A stretch of 64,000 nucleotides of DNA, taken from Citrus sinensis (taxonomy: Eukaryota > Streptophyta > Magnoliopsida > Sapindales > Rutaceae). The notes below the pieces were generated by a model. It was not told where the DNA came from. It ran no database searches and saw nothing but the letters and a program-made list of their open reading frames with translations. Positions 9,801 through 21,900 of this stretch are shown in pieces. The translations under genes and the position numbers were made by a program. Every line of letters begins with the position of its first letter. Within the stretch, counting starts at the first letter, position 1. The stretch covers positions 21,357,001 to 21,421,000 of the forward strand of contig NC_068564.1 of NCBI RefSeq assembly GCF_022201045.2. Direction: 5' to 3'.

Positions 9801-10469
9801 TTACAAGCGGAGAGTTAAATCTAATTTGTACTTCTTACTGTGGCTACTGTTACCATCATTATTTGGGCGCTCCAACACAAAGGTCCAGGGTTCTGGCTCT
9901 GGTTTATAAGCTTGTAACAGATCAAGTAGCTAATTAGCAGTGTGAGCACAAATAAAAAGTTTTTTCACATTAGAAGGAATGAAATAGTTTTTTATTGCAT
10001 GGTTAAGAAATGCGATAAAGCCATAATAAAAGTTATTGACATTTAACAAACCAATGGGTTTCTGGTGAATGTGCAGATGGGCCCAAGATGCTAGTGTGAT
10101 AAGTGCCTCTAGTGTTGCAAGATCTCCTAGAAGGAAAATAAAAGCATCAGCATGAGTAAGCATTTCAGTTATTCTTTCTTACATATCTGAGACAACTAAC
10201 TCTTCTCCAGTTGATGAGTCAGACGAATTGTCCAATGGTTTTAGGACTCTTGGGATGATGCCTAACACTTGACTTCCTCTGATAAAAGCTGCTTCTGAGA
10301 CCATTTTTAATATCCCTCGGTTACCTCCTCCATACACCAAGTGTAATTTTCTTGCTGCTATGCTTCGACCAAGATCTATAGCTGCCTCCACAAACTCTTT
10401 ATGTTTGCCATAGTTAAATCCAAAAAGCACAAAAATGTTCTTAAATTGTCTATTGGGAGTAGCTGCCAT
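9801..10469 (-). pseudogene. LOG-like (cytokinin riboside monophosphate phosphoribohydrolase family) sequence inside the retrotransposon
   Basis: About 223 codons from MAATPNRQ to LDLTLRL, same orientation as the element. The N-terminal half has the Rossmann-like core seen in plant LOG proteins: KNIFVLFGFNYGKHKEF, AAIDLGRSIA, then LVYGGGNRGI and SQVLGIIP. The second half has LGDLATLEALITLASWAHL where the active-site PGGxGTxxE motif should be, so the first Gly pair and the spacing residues are altered. KPIGLLNVNNFY and IPSNVKKLF also match the family. Two in-frame stops break it: after VVSDM (about 10180) and in AHTAN-LLDLL (about 9930). Plant LOG genes have several introns and none is present here, so it probably entered as spliced RNA. 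Active LOG releases free cytokinin from its nucleotide; this copy cannot make a full enzyme. Confidence 0.82.
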
Positions 10470-10725
10470 TGTGATACTTCTCAAAAACAATTTGTGAGTG
10501 CTTGACAAAAAAGAAATCACATTTAAGAATCTTGGTGACAGTGGATCACAGCTGTGAATGAGATAACATGTTAGTGTCAAATAACGCGTGAAGCACATGG
10601 CTCGCGAGTCAAAAAGGAAACAGTAAAAAGGAAAAAGTAAACAGTAATAAAATTATTAAAGACAATAATGCAAACAATAAAACAGCAGTGAAATGAAATA
10701 AAATAACAGTAAAGTAAAAGGATAT

Positions 10726-11352
10726 TTACACGTAGTTGCGACTGTGGCTCACATCTTCCTCTGGTTTTACGTCTAGAAACGGCTTGAACGCCCTCTATGG
10801 GTCGAGGATAGGCTTCCCATCCAGTTTTCTTATAAACTGGCAAACATGGTCGTTTATAGTCAGATTCCCGAGACTATATCGTGCATGCTCTTTCTGGAAT
10901 AATGGTCATAACTGGAGAATCGCTCCTTGCACATATCCACTAGGATGCATTTCAAGAGACAGAAGGATATCATCCAATAACTCCTTATTCAAGCCATCCC
11001 TAATGAATTGAATCTTATTTTCCCTATTATCAGACACCATTCCTAAAGAACATGGGTTTTTATCGCAACTCATTTTGGCACACTTATGACAAGCAACAGA
11101 AATTCTTCGAGCTCGTCGTTTTCTTGCATAATTTCCTTTACCACAACCAGGTATGTATGCAATAAATTTTGGAGGTAACTCACCTGCCAATCGTACTTTA
11201 GCCTCGATTAACCAACGGATGTCAGCAGGTATGTTATTCCTCATGAGTAATCGCATGCGTTTGGACTGAGCTTTATAGATCGTAAAGAGGGCATTCTGAG
11301 GAAGTGAAGGGAATCGCTTGTGAAGCTTTGCTAGAATCTCATTTTTGTCCAT
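10726..11352 (-). pseudogene. Retrotransposon accessory ORF with Cys-rich motif
   Basis: Open for 148 residues (11352-10906), continuing in the same frame past TGA and one further stop to TAA at 10726, so originally about 208 residues. It has a basic segment (ARKRRARR) followed by Cys residues spaced CHKCAKMSCDKNPC, suggestive of a small zinc site. There is no signal peptide or membrane segment, so it does not look like an envelope gene. It lies between integrase and the LOG-like insert on the element's sense strand. I do not recognise the family. Confidence 0.5.
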
Positions 11353-11532
11353 ACTTTCACCTCAGAATGTCAGTTATTATGAAAAACTGAAGTAACCGAC
11401 TTGATTGTCACGGAGTACCGTTATCCGCCACTTCACCGGGGTAACAAACTAAAGCACACGAACAGAAAAATAAATTAAAACACACAAAGAAAATTAAAAT
11501 CGTCCTCTTATTGAATTTACCTCAAGCTCCAA

Positions 11533-11727
11533 CTAGATGTCGTAAACACTTATCTCAATATCTCGGAGTTGGCTTTCTAGATTCTCAACATAGGCCACTA
11601 ACTCTGGTGGTTGTAGAGCCCAAATGCGATGTGTTTTATAAAATTGAATTTGCCTTTTGAGATGAGTTTTGACATGTTGAAGTGGTTTAAGAATGTTCAG
11701 GAGGAACGGTTTAAGTAAGGTACTCAT
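11533..11727 (-). CDS. Small ORF downstream of integrase
   Basis: 64 residues (MSTLLKPFLL to IEISVYDI), basic N-terminal half and an acidic coiled-coil-like end (ENLESQLRDIE). It sits on the sense strand between integrase and the Cys-rich ORF. It may be part of the same accessory module, or chance. No family recognised. Confidence 0.3.
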   Translation of the reverse strand: MSTLLKPFLLNILKPLQHVKTHLKRQIQFYKTHRIWALQPPELVAYVENLESQLRDIEISVYDI

Positions 11728-11850
11728 GATTAAAAATGATAAGAGAAAACTTAATAGTTAAACAAACACACTTATGCAAAAATAATTTCAATTAGCAAAA
11801 AAATAATAAAAAGAAAGAAAGAAAAATCAAATCAACAAAAAGAAAAAAAA

Positions 11851-12630
11851 TCAATTCAAATCTGATGGGTCACTCAAATTTATTTCGGTGTCTTCACCTT
11901 GTGGTTGGTACTTTAGATATGGCTTTAATCTTTGACCATTAACTTTAAACGTGACATCGTTCTTTGGGTCCTTAATTTCAATTGCCCCATGTGGAAAAAT
12001 AGTATGAACAATAAAGGGACCAGACCATCGAGAGCGTAACTTACCTGGGAATAGGTGCAAACGAGAATTGAATAAAAGCACTTTCTGACCTGGAGTGAAA
12101 GATTTTCTCATAATTTGCTTGTCATGGAAGAATTTCATTCGTTGCTTGTAAATCTTGGCATTTTCGTATGCATCATTGCGAATTTCTTCAAGTTTTGCCA
12201 GTTGTAATCTTCTTTCTGAACTGGCTTGCTGCATGTCAAAGTTGAATTTCTTGATGGCCCAATACGCACGATGCTTGAGTTCCACAGGTAGGTGACAAGC
12301 TTTTCCATACACTAGCCTGTAGGGTGACATCCCAATCGGTGTCTTGAAAGCTGTTCTATATGCCCATAATGCATCATCAAGTCTTAATGACCAATCTTTT
12401 CTGTCTGGCCTCACCGTCTTTTCTAATATGTGCTTTATTTCTCGATTGGAGATCTCAACTTGGCCACTGGTTTGCGGATGATATGGGGTTGCCACTTTGT
12501 GAGTGATTGAATACTTTGTCAAAAGAGATTTGAATGCTTTGTTACAAAAGTGGGCACCACCATCACTGATTATTGCTCGAGGGAATCCAAAGCGTGAAAC
12601 AATTTTGCTTTTCAAAAATCCTATCACCAC
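11851..12630 (-). pseudogene. Integrase core, C-terminal part (pol)
   Basis: 259 residues beginning just after an in-frame TAG that replaces the Trp codon expected in YVSKWVEA. It carries the second catalytic Asp in ISDGGAHF and the catalytic Glu in the segment [16 protein letters not shown]. Gypsy-type C-terminal features follow: [21 protein letters not shown] and a chromatin-proximal beta domain ([20 protein letters not shown]). Except for the stop the frame is well preserved. Confidence 0.88.
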
Positions 12631-12666
12631 CTTGTGATCATTGGTTCTGCATGGAATTGCTTCTAC

Positions 12667-13659
12667 CTATTTCGATACGTAGTCAACAGCAACCAATATG
12701 TATTGATGGCCAAAAGAAGGGGGAAAGGGTCCCATGAAGTCGATACCTCGTACATCAAAAATCACAACCACTAAAATTGTATTTAATGGCATCATATTCC
12801 TTCGTGTAATGCTCCCCATTCGTTGACACCTATCACATAAAGAACAGAAAGTGTAAGCATCTCGAAATATAGTTGGCCAATAAAAACCACATTGTAAAAC
12901 TTTAGTCGTTGTTTTCTTAGTACTGAAATGGCCTCCACAAGCCTGTTCATGGCAGAATGAAAGGATAATATGAATTTCACTTTCTGGGACACATCGTCTA
13001 ACAATTTGGTCTGCACAATACTTGAATAAATACAGGTCATCCCAAAAGAAATTCTTTATTTCTACAAAGAATTTAGCCTTATCTTGCTTGGTCCAATGCT
13101 CTGGAAGTTTACCTGTAACAAGATAATTAACTATATCAGCATACCAAGGTAATACTTCCATATTCATTAATTGTTCATCTGGAAATGACTCATTCAATAT
13201 TAATGGCTCTGTAATTGTGTCAAAATGGAGACGAGAGAGATGGTCCGCCACAACATTTTCTATGCTTTTCTCATCTTTGAATTCTAAATCAAACTCCTGT
13301 AAAAGTAACACCCAACGAATTAGTCTAGCTTTTGCATCTTTCTTTGTGAGAAGATATTGAAGAGCAGCATGATCTGTGAATACAATTATTTTACAACCAA
13401 TGAGATAAAATCGAAATTTTTCTAATGCAAACACTACTACTAGCATTTCTTTTTCAGTAGTTGAATAATTCAACTGTGCATCATTCAATGTCATACTAGT
13501 ATAGTAAATAACATGGGGAATTCGATCAACTCTTTGTCCTAATACTGCTCCTACTGTATAATCAGATGCATCACACATGAGCTCAAATGGTAAGCTCCAG
13601 TTTGGGGGCTGAATGATGGGTGATGATGTCAACAACTGCTTTAGTTTTTCAAATGCCAC
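12667..13659 (-). pseudogene. RNase H and integrase N-terminal part (pol)
   Basis: 330 residues. RNase H motifs are in order: [48 protein letters not shown] and [11 protein letters not shown]. The integrase zinc domain follows (HEQACGGH and CSLCDRC) and then the first catalytic Asp in [13 protein letters not shown]. It ends at the TAG after YVSK. Upstream, a frameshift separates it from reverse transcriptase. Confidence 0.88.
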
Positions 13660-13904
13660 AATACATGAATCATCAAAGATAAAAGGTATATCTTTAGCAA
13701 GTAAATTGCATAAGGGTCTAGAAACTTTGCTAAAATCTTTAATGAAACATCTATAGAAACCAGCATGCCCAAGGAAAGATCTTACTTTTCTGATTGTTTT
13801 GGGTGGAGGAGATTAGAAATGAGATCCACCTTGGCTTTGTCAACCTCAATACCTTTGCTCGAAATGATGTGACCGAGAACAATACCTTGTTTTACCATAA
13901 AATG

Positions 13905-14351
13905 TCACTTTTTCCAATTTAAGACCAAGTTCTTTTCGATACATCTCTGCAGAACTAGTGTTAGATGATGTAAACATTGATCAAACGAGTCACCAAAAAC
14001 AGAAAAGTCATCCATAAAGATTTCAAGGAATCGTTCAACTATATCAGAAAAAATGCTTAACATGTATCGTTGAAATGTAGCAGGTGTATTACATAATCCA
14101 AATGGCATTCTCCTATATGCAAAAGTGCCAAAAGGGCAAGTGAAAGTAGTTTTCTCTTGATGTTTTGGTGCTATAGGGATCTGATTGTATCCTGAGTAGC
14201 CATCTAGAAAGCAATAAAATTCATGGCCTGCTAATCTATCAAGTATTTGATCAATAAATGGTAAAGGAAAATGGTCTTTACGTGTGACAGAATTCAACTT
14301 TCTATAATCAATGCATACACGCCATCCTGTAGTCACTCTAGTTGGTATCAA
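13905..14351 (-). pseudogene. Reverse transcriptase domain (pol)
   Basis: 148 residues with classic gypsy motifs: WRVCIDYRKLNSVT, HFPLPFIDQILDRLAG, FLDGYSGYNQI, FAYRRMPFGLCNTPATFQR and the active-site FMDDFSVFG. It ends at a TGA replacing the Cys codon of NWEKCHF. The reading continues in pieces through LGHIISSKGIEV. Two further stops (14360-14440) separate it from the protease frame. Confidence 0.9.
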
Positions 14352-14453
14352 TTCATTATCAGCATTGGTAACTACTGTGACTCCTGACTTTTTAGGGACA
14401 ACTTGTACAGGACTGACTCATGAACTATCAGAAATTAGGTAAATGATATGCGT

Positions 14454-16184
14454 CTAATACTTAAGGACCTCTGTTCTAACAACTTCTTTCATATTAGGAT
14501 TTAACCGACGTTGCATTTCCCTAGTAGATTTAGCATTTTCATCAAGGTGAATATAATGCATGCAGTCTACTGGGTTTATACATTTTATGTCCGCTATGGT
14601 CCATCCTAATGCTCCTTTGTACTCTTTTAAAACATCCAACAACTTACCTTTTTGTTCGTCATTTAGAGATGATGAGATGATTACCGGTAGAGTACTTTCT
14701 TCTCCCAAAAATGCATATTCCAATGTGTTGGGCAATGGTTTGAGCTCAAGTTTTGGTGGTGATTCTAGTGATGGGATAAGTTTATTTTCTGTTGGTGCTA
14801 GTTGTTTTACTCTTGACTTCCATTTATTAGTGTCTATGGATGGTGCTGAGTCAAGTAGGGCGTTGACTTCATCGACCGATCTGTCAATATCAAAATCCAA
14901 ACCAAAGTGAGTTAAACATGTTTGTAAAGGATCATCACTAAGGTTTGAAAAAAAAGTATTATCAACTATTGTTTCTATTAAATCTACATCAATAATTTCA
15001 TCATCTGCACTGTGAGGTTGTTTGGCAATGTTGAAAATATTTAGCTTCATAGTCATGTTGCCGAAAGACAACTGCATATTTACAGTCCTGTATTGAATAT
15101 GAGCATCCGCAATTGCCAAGAAAGGTCGGCCTAGAATAATGGGGATGCGCTTCCTCGAATCCTGTATTAGTTGAGTGTCAATTACAATGAAATCAATAGG
15201 AAAATAAAATTTGTCTACCTGGATAAGCACATCCTCCACAATACCACGAGGTATTTTCGTGGACCGATCTGCAAGTTGTAAGACCACTAGCGTTGGGTGT
15301 AATTCTCCTAGTCCAAGTTTCACGAATACAGAGTAAGGCAACAAATTTACACTAGCTCCTAAATCCAATAAAGCATTCTCGATTGTGTGATTCCCTATGC
15401 TACATGAGATAGTGGGGGAGCCTGGGTCTTTGCATTTTAGAGGAATTTTGTGTTGGAGTATAGAACTAACATTTTCTATTAAAAATGCCTTCTTTTGAAC
15501 ATGAATATTTCTCTTTTTAGTACAAAAGTCTTTAAGAAACTTGGCATAAGATGGAATTTGCTTTATAGCATCAAGCAAAGGGATGTTAACACTTACCTGT
15601 TTGAAGATTTCGAGAATCTCACCTGTTGGTTTTCCCTTCTTTCCTTTAGCTAACTTCTGAGGAAATGGAGCTTTAGGAACATATTCTCGTGGGTTGGTTT
15701 CTTCTTTTTCCTCCGATGGTGAGTCTTCAACATTCACAGGTACAATTTGATTTTCTTTTGTCACCGACATCTCCACTTTGTTGTCGACTTCTTTTCCTTT
15801 TCGCAAGGTCATGACTGCTTTGACTTCTCCATGCTGCTGTGGTAAACTGGTACTTGCTTCATGTACTCCTTTAGGATTAGGCACTGGTTGACTTGGAAAC
15901 TTACCTTTCTCAACGGTCATTGCCAAGGTCTGAACTGAATAAGCCAGTTGTCCCACCATCTTCTTAAGGCTTGAAACTGATTGGGCTTGTGAATTGAAGC
16001 CTGCTCTCAACTCATTTCGTAGTCCATCAATGGTGCGATTCTGTTGCTCAATCGTGGAGTGAGTAACATTCTTGAAATTCTGGAATGCATCCTCCCATGG
16101 TCTAGGTTGAAAGTAGTTATGGTTTTGATTGTATGGTCTAAATGGTGGCTGAGAGGCTTGAGGATTTTGAGAAATTTGTTGCAT
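14454..16184 (-). pseudogene. Gag C-terminus and aspartic protease (gag-pol)
   Basis: 576 residues. The first third is Gln/Asn/Pro-rich followed by a coiled-coil-like stretch (QQNRTIDGLRNEL). The middle holds the retropepsin: ALLDLGASVNLLP with DLGAS in place of DTG, as often seen in Athila/Tat elements, and the partner motif IILGRPFL. The end approaches reverse transcriptase (GWTIADIKCINP, RRLNPNMKEVV). It stops at a TAG at 14454. Confidence 0.85.
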
Positions 16185-16657
16185 TGGTGGAGCTGGAGCT
16201 GCTAGTCCATTCTGTTGGAATCCTTAAGATCATGAAAAATTGGGGTGGTCTCTCCATCCATGGTTATATGTGTTGGAGTATGGGTTATAATTTGATGGCT
16301 TTCTCATTACACCTATGGCATTGGCTTAATCAAGGTATGAGTCATGTGGTTCTATTGATTTAGCAGTCGATAACGATGCTATTTGTTGAGCAAGACCTTC
16401 AACCATCTCCTTGGCTTCTTTGATTCCCGAAGTTGACTCGCCAATTTGAACCTCATTTACTCGCCAATTCCTAAGTGATCGACTCCGTTGTTAGGAATTA
16501 TCCGCTTGTCACTAGAAGAATTCCCAAATCTCTGATGCACTTTTTGACATTATCTCTCCTCCACTTGTTGCCATTAGCCATTCTTGCACAATCGGCAATA
16601 ATCCCTCCAAAAAGTATTGGCATTGGTGCCATTTCTCGTACCCATAATGTGGACACT

Positions 16658-17251
16658 TCAAGAGTAGCCATTGAATCGCTCCCATGTTTCGAAAAATTGA
16701 TCGTCCTCTCTCTGGGTAAACTCCGAGATTTCCCTGCGAATAGCATTGGTTTTATACACTGAAAAATATTTATTCAAAAATTTCGTTACCATTTGTTCCC
16801 ATGATACAATGCTATTAGCAGGTAAAGTATTTAACCATGAACGAGCTCTATCCTTTAAAGAAAATGGGAATAATCTGAGTTTAACATCATCGTCTGAAAA
16901 TTTTTCATATTTAAAAGTTTGACAAATGGCATGAAAATCATTCAGATGATTATATGGGTCCTCATTTTCTAGGCCATAAAATGTGGGGAGACAATTTAGC
17001 ACACTAGGTTTTAATTCAAAACTCCTATCAGCTACATTTTGGTATCTTATAAACATTGTGCTCAAATTAGCTAAGGGACTAAAATAGTCCTTAAATGGCC
17101 TCTCCTGTAGTTCTTGTAAATCCATTTTATTTTTAACGTGTTTGTGTGTGCGAAATGTTTTTTCTAATTCAAGGTCTATAGGTTCAAGATTAGGAAATAA
17201 TAACCTACGACCATGCATGCGAGGAACAAAAAATAAATGGGAACAAAACAA
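16658..17251 (-). pseudogene. Retrotransposon gag N-terminal part
   Basis: 197 residues including the retrotransposon gag core: FYGLENEDPYNHLNDF, LFPFSLKDRARSWLNTLP and FLNKYFSVYKTNAIRREI. A frameshift after WERFNGYS throws the reading into another frame, where LKCPHYGYEKW continues the family; more stops follow to 16185. The first Met may lie upstream of the true start. Confidence 0.85.
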
Positions 17252-17569
17252 ATAAAAATAAAGAGGAAGGAGAAATTACGATACTAACCTTATCGCGCTA
17301 TTACAACCTTACTATAAAAATACACAAAACAAATATGTGAAATAAATTAACTAAAAATAAATTAATAAGATAAACCAAAAAAAAATTTACAAAGAAAAAT
17401 AAATTGAAAATTAAATTACAGAATTTTAAAGAAGAGAAAAAGAAAAGAAATACTAACCTTTAAATATAGATTCACTTTTTTTTCTTTTTTTTTAAAGAAA
17501 AAAATACAAGAAAACAATTAAATGGAATTATTCACAAAAATTAATTCCATGAATTAAAATTACTTACCT

Positions 17570-17586
17570 CCTCGGCAACGGCGCCA
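17570..17586 (-). other. Primer-binding site of the gypsy element (tRNA-Asp)
   Basis: The plus strand reads CCTCGGCAACGGCGCCA, one mismatch from the 3' end of plant tRNA-Asp (CCCCGGCAACGGCGCCA). It lies six bases inside the right LTR, fixing this LTR as the 5' one. A tRNA-Asp primer is typical of Athila-like elements. Confidence 0.9.
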
Positions 17587-17592
17587 AAAACT

Positions 17593-18931
17593 TGTTGTGC
17601 AAATTTTATTAAACTCGCAAGTGCACGAATCTATTGTAATATAGATCAATGGTGACGAGTGTCAATCCCACGAGGAGGTGAATTTTAATTGTGTGTAGAA
17701 TTAATTTTGTAAATGGGTGATTGGATTTGTGGTGAAAATGATTTAGATTATCCTAAAATTGGAATTGAAATGTCAAGAATAAATTCTAACATTAAAATTG
17801 AAATGACGAGAATAAATTGAAGAGAAATCTATTGAAATGACGTACTTGGGTATCTGGATCCGTATCAACATGCACCATGGGCTAAATATTCTTTATTAAT
17901 ACCAATTAAATCATGAGGGGGAAATACACACCTCATGAACCACGCTCTAATCAATATGGTGCTAAGGGCTTATCGTGTCAAATAATAATAACCTTGTACT
18001 AGAGAGCCGGTGTAACCAAGGCGGTATCTAGACAAGATTATTATTATTTGTCGACGAAAAGTCAAATCACCCACAAAAATTAGAGGGGAAAAGAAAATAA
18101 ATTTACCAAATAAAGCCCATGATATATGTTGAGACTTCACCTTCAACCCAAGCTTGAAAGAAAATTAGATACTCATAATTGAACTAGGGGTAAAATGGGA
18201 ATTTATTAAAATATGTAGAAAATACAAGATGGTGAAGGAATTACAGAAAATGGATCTGAAAAATGGATTCAGAACTATCAAATTAGGGGGGAGAGGCCCC
18301 TTTTTTATAGATACATGGAGTAAATCATGGCCATCGGATTAAAAACAGTTTGGACGCTCAAGATTGCGCCACGTCATCAGTCAACAGTGCACGGTTTGAC
18401 CATGTGGATGAACAGTAATACGGTTTGACCCGGTTGAACAGTAACGCGGTTTGGTTGAAAATAATCCTGTGTGATGCATGTACTGTACGCGAGATTTTTG
18501 GTCCACTGATATGCTGCCATGTCACCATCACCAATACATAAGAAATTTAGTCCAACAGGATTGTGACACCTCATCAGTCAATGCCACATCATCGTCCGTC
18601 TATGTGAACAGTGTCGTGAACAGTAACGTATACAGTACTGTATACGTGAATAGTACCGTACATGTGAATAGTGCCATTTTTCCTTTTATGCTCCTCCTAA
18701 GGTTTTCGACCGTCCTGAGTTCAAAAGTGATGTCCGTTTTGCCATCTGATCTCTCGTTTATTGTGAAATGACTATGATGTCCCTAAAATACATAAAATAC
18801 GTAATTAAAATAAAACACACGGAATTAAATCAAAAGAATGTTAAATTCATAAAAGTAAAGGTGTTAGTAAAACTTGTAGTGTAAAATGACGATTTTCTTC
18901 TTTATAAATATACATTTTCTAACACTCAACA
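17593..18931 (-). repeat. 5' LTR of the gypsy element with promoter
   Basis: About 1.34 kb, TGTTG to CAACA. On the minus strand a TATA box (CTATAAAAAA) lies at 18301-18310. U3 upstream of it carries many copies of a GTGAACAGTA-like motif (about 18600-18680) and GATGACGTGGCA-like stretches. Confidence 0.92.
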
Positions 18932-18936
18932 AGGAT

Positions 18937-21900
18937 GAGGTGGCTAAGGGTTGTAATGTAATAGCATATAACCATTGATTGTGATCTGCTGTCTCATGGT
19001 GATTATTATGTGATTGAATATGTGATAGCATAAGAATTATATTTTTTTTCGTGAAAAAAATATCATTTAACAAATTCATGTATCGATTTCAACTAGTTTG
19101 ATGCCATTTTATTTCTAACATAGTCAATACGATGTGTTATCGATGAAGTGCGTATGATTTCATTATTAAGTTTGGAAGTGAAAATAGTCATTATGATTTA
19201 ACCTAGTTTGACGAAATTTAATTGTAACATAGTCAGTATGAATTGTTGGCAATGAAGTGAAAATATTATGCAGTGGAAGAAATGGTTGATCAGGTGTTTT
19301 AATTTGGGAAGTCTTTGGGGAATTACCTATATAGAATGTTCTGTTTTTATGGCATGAGCATATAGATAATCGGTACTGTCATCTAAAGCATGAGTATGTC
19401 ATAATTTAGGGATGAATGAGTATGTTTTTTTTTTTAAATTTTGGCCTTATGTTTAACATGTTTGAACAACCGTCACCAGGTTTTATGTGAACTACTGCTT
19501 TAAATGGAAAGCACACAAAAGAATATGCAAGGATGGTATTAAAAAGTTCATGTAGACAAATGAATGTGGGATGCTTAGGAAGAAATAACGTGCAGGAACA
19601 AAAAATAGTAAACCGGGTAAATCTCGACACGGTATCTTACCCAACAACTAGTGTTTTTTAAATCTTGATTGGGACTTGTTTATTAGAAAGTTTCAAATGG
19701 ATTTGAAAATAAATGTTTATTTATAAAGTGAAATTTGAACGTTAGAATTTAAGAAGACGAGAAAATATTGTTATTTTTTATTTGTAAGTAAATAAGAATG
19801 TCTTATTGAAGGATAATGATCAGACAATTTTATATGAATTTGTTTAAAATTGGACGCATATTCGAAAGTTGTAGTTAAAAAATAAAGCAATATACGTTTG
19901 TCATTTGCTTATAAGGGTGGTCCTCTATTGCAGTGTAATTCCTATTGATCATTTGATTATTAATGTTGCCCATCTGTTGTTATGTATTTACAGAATAAAT
20001 ACATATTGTGAGCCAGGCCCGTTGTTGTTGTAGTGAGAAATTGAGTATCAATAATTTAAGTTGACAACTAGTTAAGTTAGTAAGAATGCAAAAAACTGTT
20101 TAAGTAGACATGTTTGATACCAATAATGAGGCAAAGACTATGTCTAGAAACCAATATTGATATTGTTATGTGACATTATTGTTGATGAGTCAGAGGAAAG
20201 TAATAAAAGTTAGTTGAAAATGAAGTGACGTTTTTAGAATAATGGTTTTCGTATTTATGCATTTCAGATGTTAGAATGACTAATGGATAAGATTATGTGT
20301 TGGTAATCCCCTCATATTCATTGTTGAATTGGTTGTCTTCTCTATTGTAGACTAAATTAAAGATAACTGAGATATAGAATTTAAGTTTACCCATATGATA
20401 GGGATAATGTCTTAATATGATTCCTTTTATGAACTAATGTATTTTATGGTCATTTATTCCATTCTTAAGATTGCATATAGAGTTTTGTTGCTTCTGCATT
20501 CTTATATTTTGGGAATTTAATGATGTAGACATTAGTCGGCCTTCTTAAGTTCTAACAGACATGATAAAATTAAAGCACTTGTTTATATTTTTAATTATGG
20601 TTTAATTTGTTCATTTGCTTGGCTTTATATGAAAATACAATTAAAGGAATTAAAGTCTTTGATTAAGCACTTTAACTGTAGGGTATTGGGTGTAGATAAC
20701 ATATGTTGTCGAGCTTATGGTGTGTGGATATGGTTGATTTTGAAAAGAAAAGTAAAGTTATCTACACCCATATGTTGAGCACTTTACTTTCTTTCCATGG
20801 GAGGATATCGTAGTAGAAAGTAAAGTTAATGAGCATGGAGATGAAAAGAAAAGGCTATATCTCTCTTCTATGTACGGGATATGGCTCTAAAATATTTGAA
20901 ATTGTGAACAAAGCCGTATGCTAGAGTAATAATTTCATAGCTGACCACCCTGAGAGGCTATAATTTGGGTTATAGAAGGTAGACACCGCTACAATTTTCT
21001 CGAATTCTATGATTATTCCTACAATGTCGGCACAAGATGATGTATTGCTGACAGAGCGCCAATAATCTGGTAATACTTTAGGCAGTTTAGCTACGAAGTT
21101 ACATGATCCATTACCATTTATGGCACCTAAGAATGAAAGAAGAGGAGCATCTTTGAACAAATGCAGAATTTGAGAAAGTGAGAATTCAACTCCAACAATG
21201 ACGTTGTATTTAATATTTCTTAATAGCTTGATATGCAATTTGACGGAACTTTTGATTCATGTAAATTATAGATGTGTCAGTGCAACGATTAGAAACTTTG
21301 CTGAGAATGGAAGAAGGCAATATGGGATGTTTTTACATTTTTGTGTGTATATTGTAGAACTTGTTTATGTATATAAAGCTTTGTTATGCATGTTTTACCC
21401 GATATATAAATAAAACGTGGAGCTTCTTATGTTATGTGTGTAAATTTAAGCATTTTTTTGGTGAATTAAAAGTGATGTAAAACTTTATATATGTGTGTAA
21501 CCTGATAATTTTCAACAATTTATTTATATTGTAATAGTTTTTAGGTGCTATTTGATTGAATTAGATGTTTTAATCTTTATTTCAAATGTTATATAATTTT
21601 GAAATGCGAAAAAATGACTTTAATATTTTTAACTTACTTCCTTTAATATCTTCTGGGACTACAGTGTGTAACTTGTAATTTACTTTTAATTACTATGAAA
21701 AGTGTAAAATTGAGGACGCTTGATATAACCAAAAATTAATAACTTTATTGCATACTTATTTGAATTTTATGGCTACCCGAACTTAATTTGGCCCTGATAA
21801 ACTACGTTAATCTATTAAAAATTTCTTTGCAAATAATTGAATGGTGAGTCGAAATAATTTAAAAAATACATTTTGATGGAAATGATGAGTTAAGTTTATC

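Larger units (their letters stand above)
6595..18931 (-). mobile_element. Ty3/gypsy (Athila-like) retrotransposon carrying a LOG-like insert
   Basis: Complete 12.3-kb element with LTRs at both ends (TGTTG...CAACA), a perfect 5-bp target duplication AGGAT (6590-6594 and 18932-18936), a tRNA-Asp primer site inside the right LTR and a G-rich polypurine tract inside the left LTR. Transcription is on the minus strand. Order of coding remnants: gag, protease, reverse transcriptase, RNase H, integrase (all broken), then two unexplained ORFs, a LOG-like sequence and 1.9 kb of AT-rich DNA before the 3' LTR. The two LTRs differ by scattered substitutions and short indels, so the insertion is not recent. 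Stops and frameshifts in gag and pol make this copy non-autonomous. Confidence 0.92.

Noticed and set aside
20921..21238. 105-residue minus-strand frame
   Set aside because: I considered an RNase H remnant of a LINE element, but the catalytic pattern is absent.
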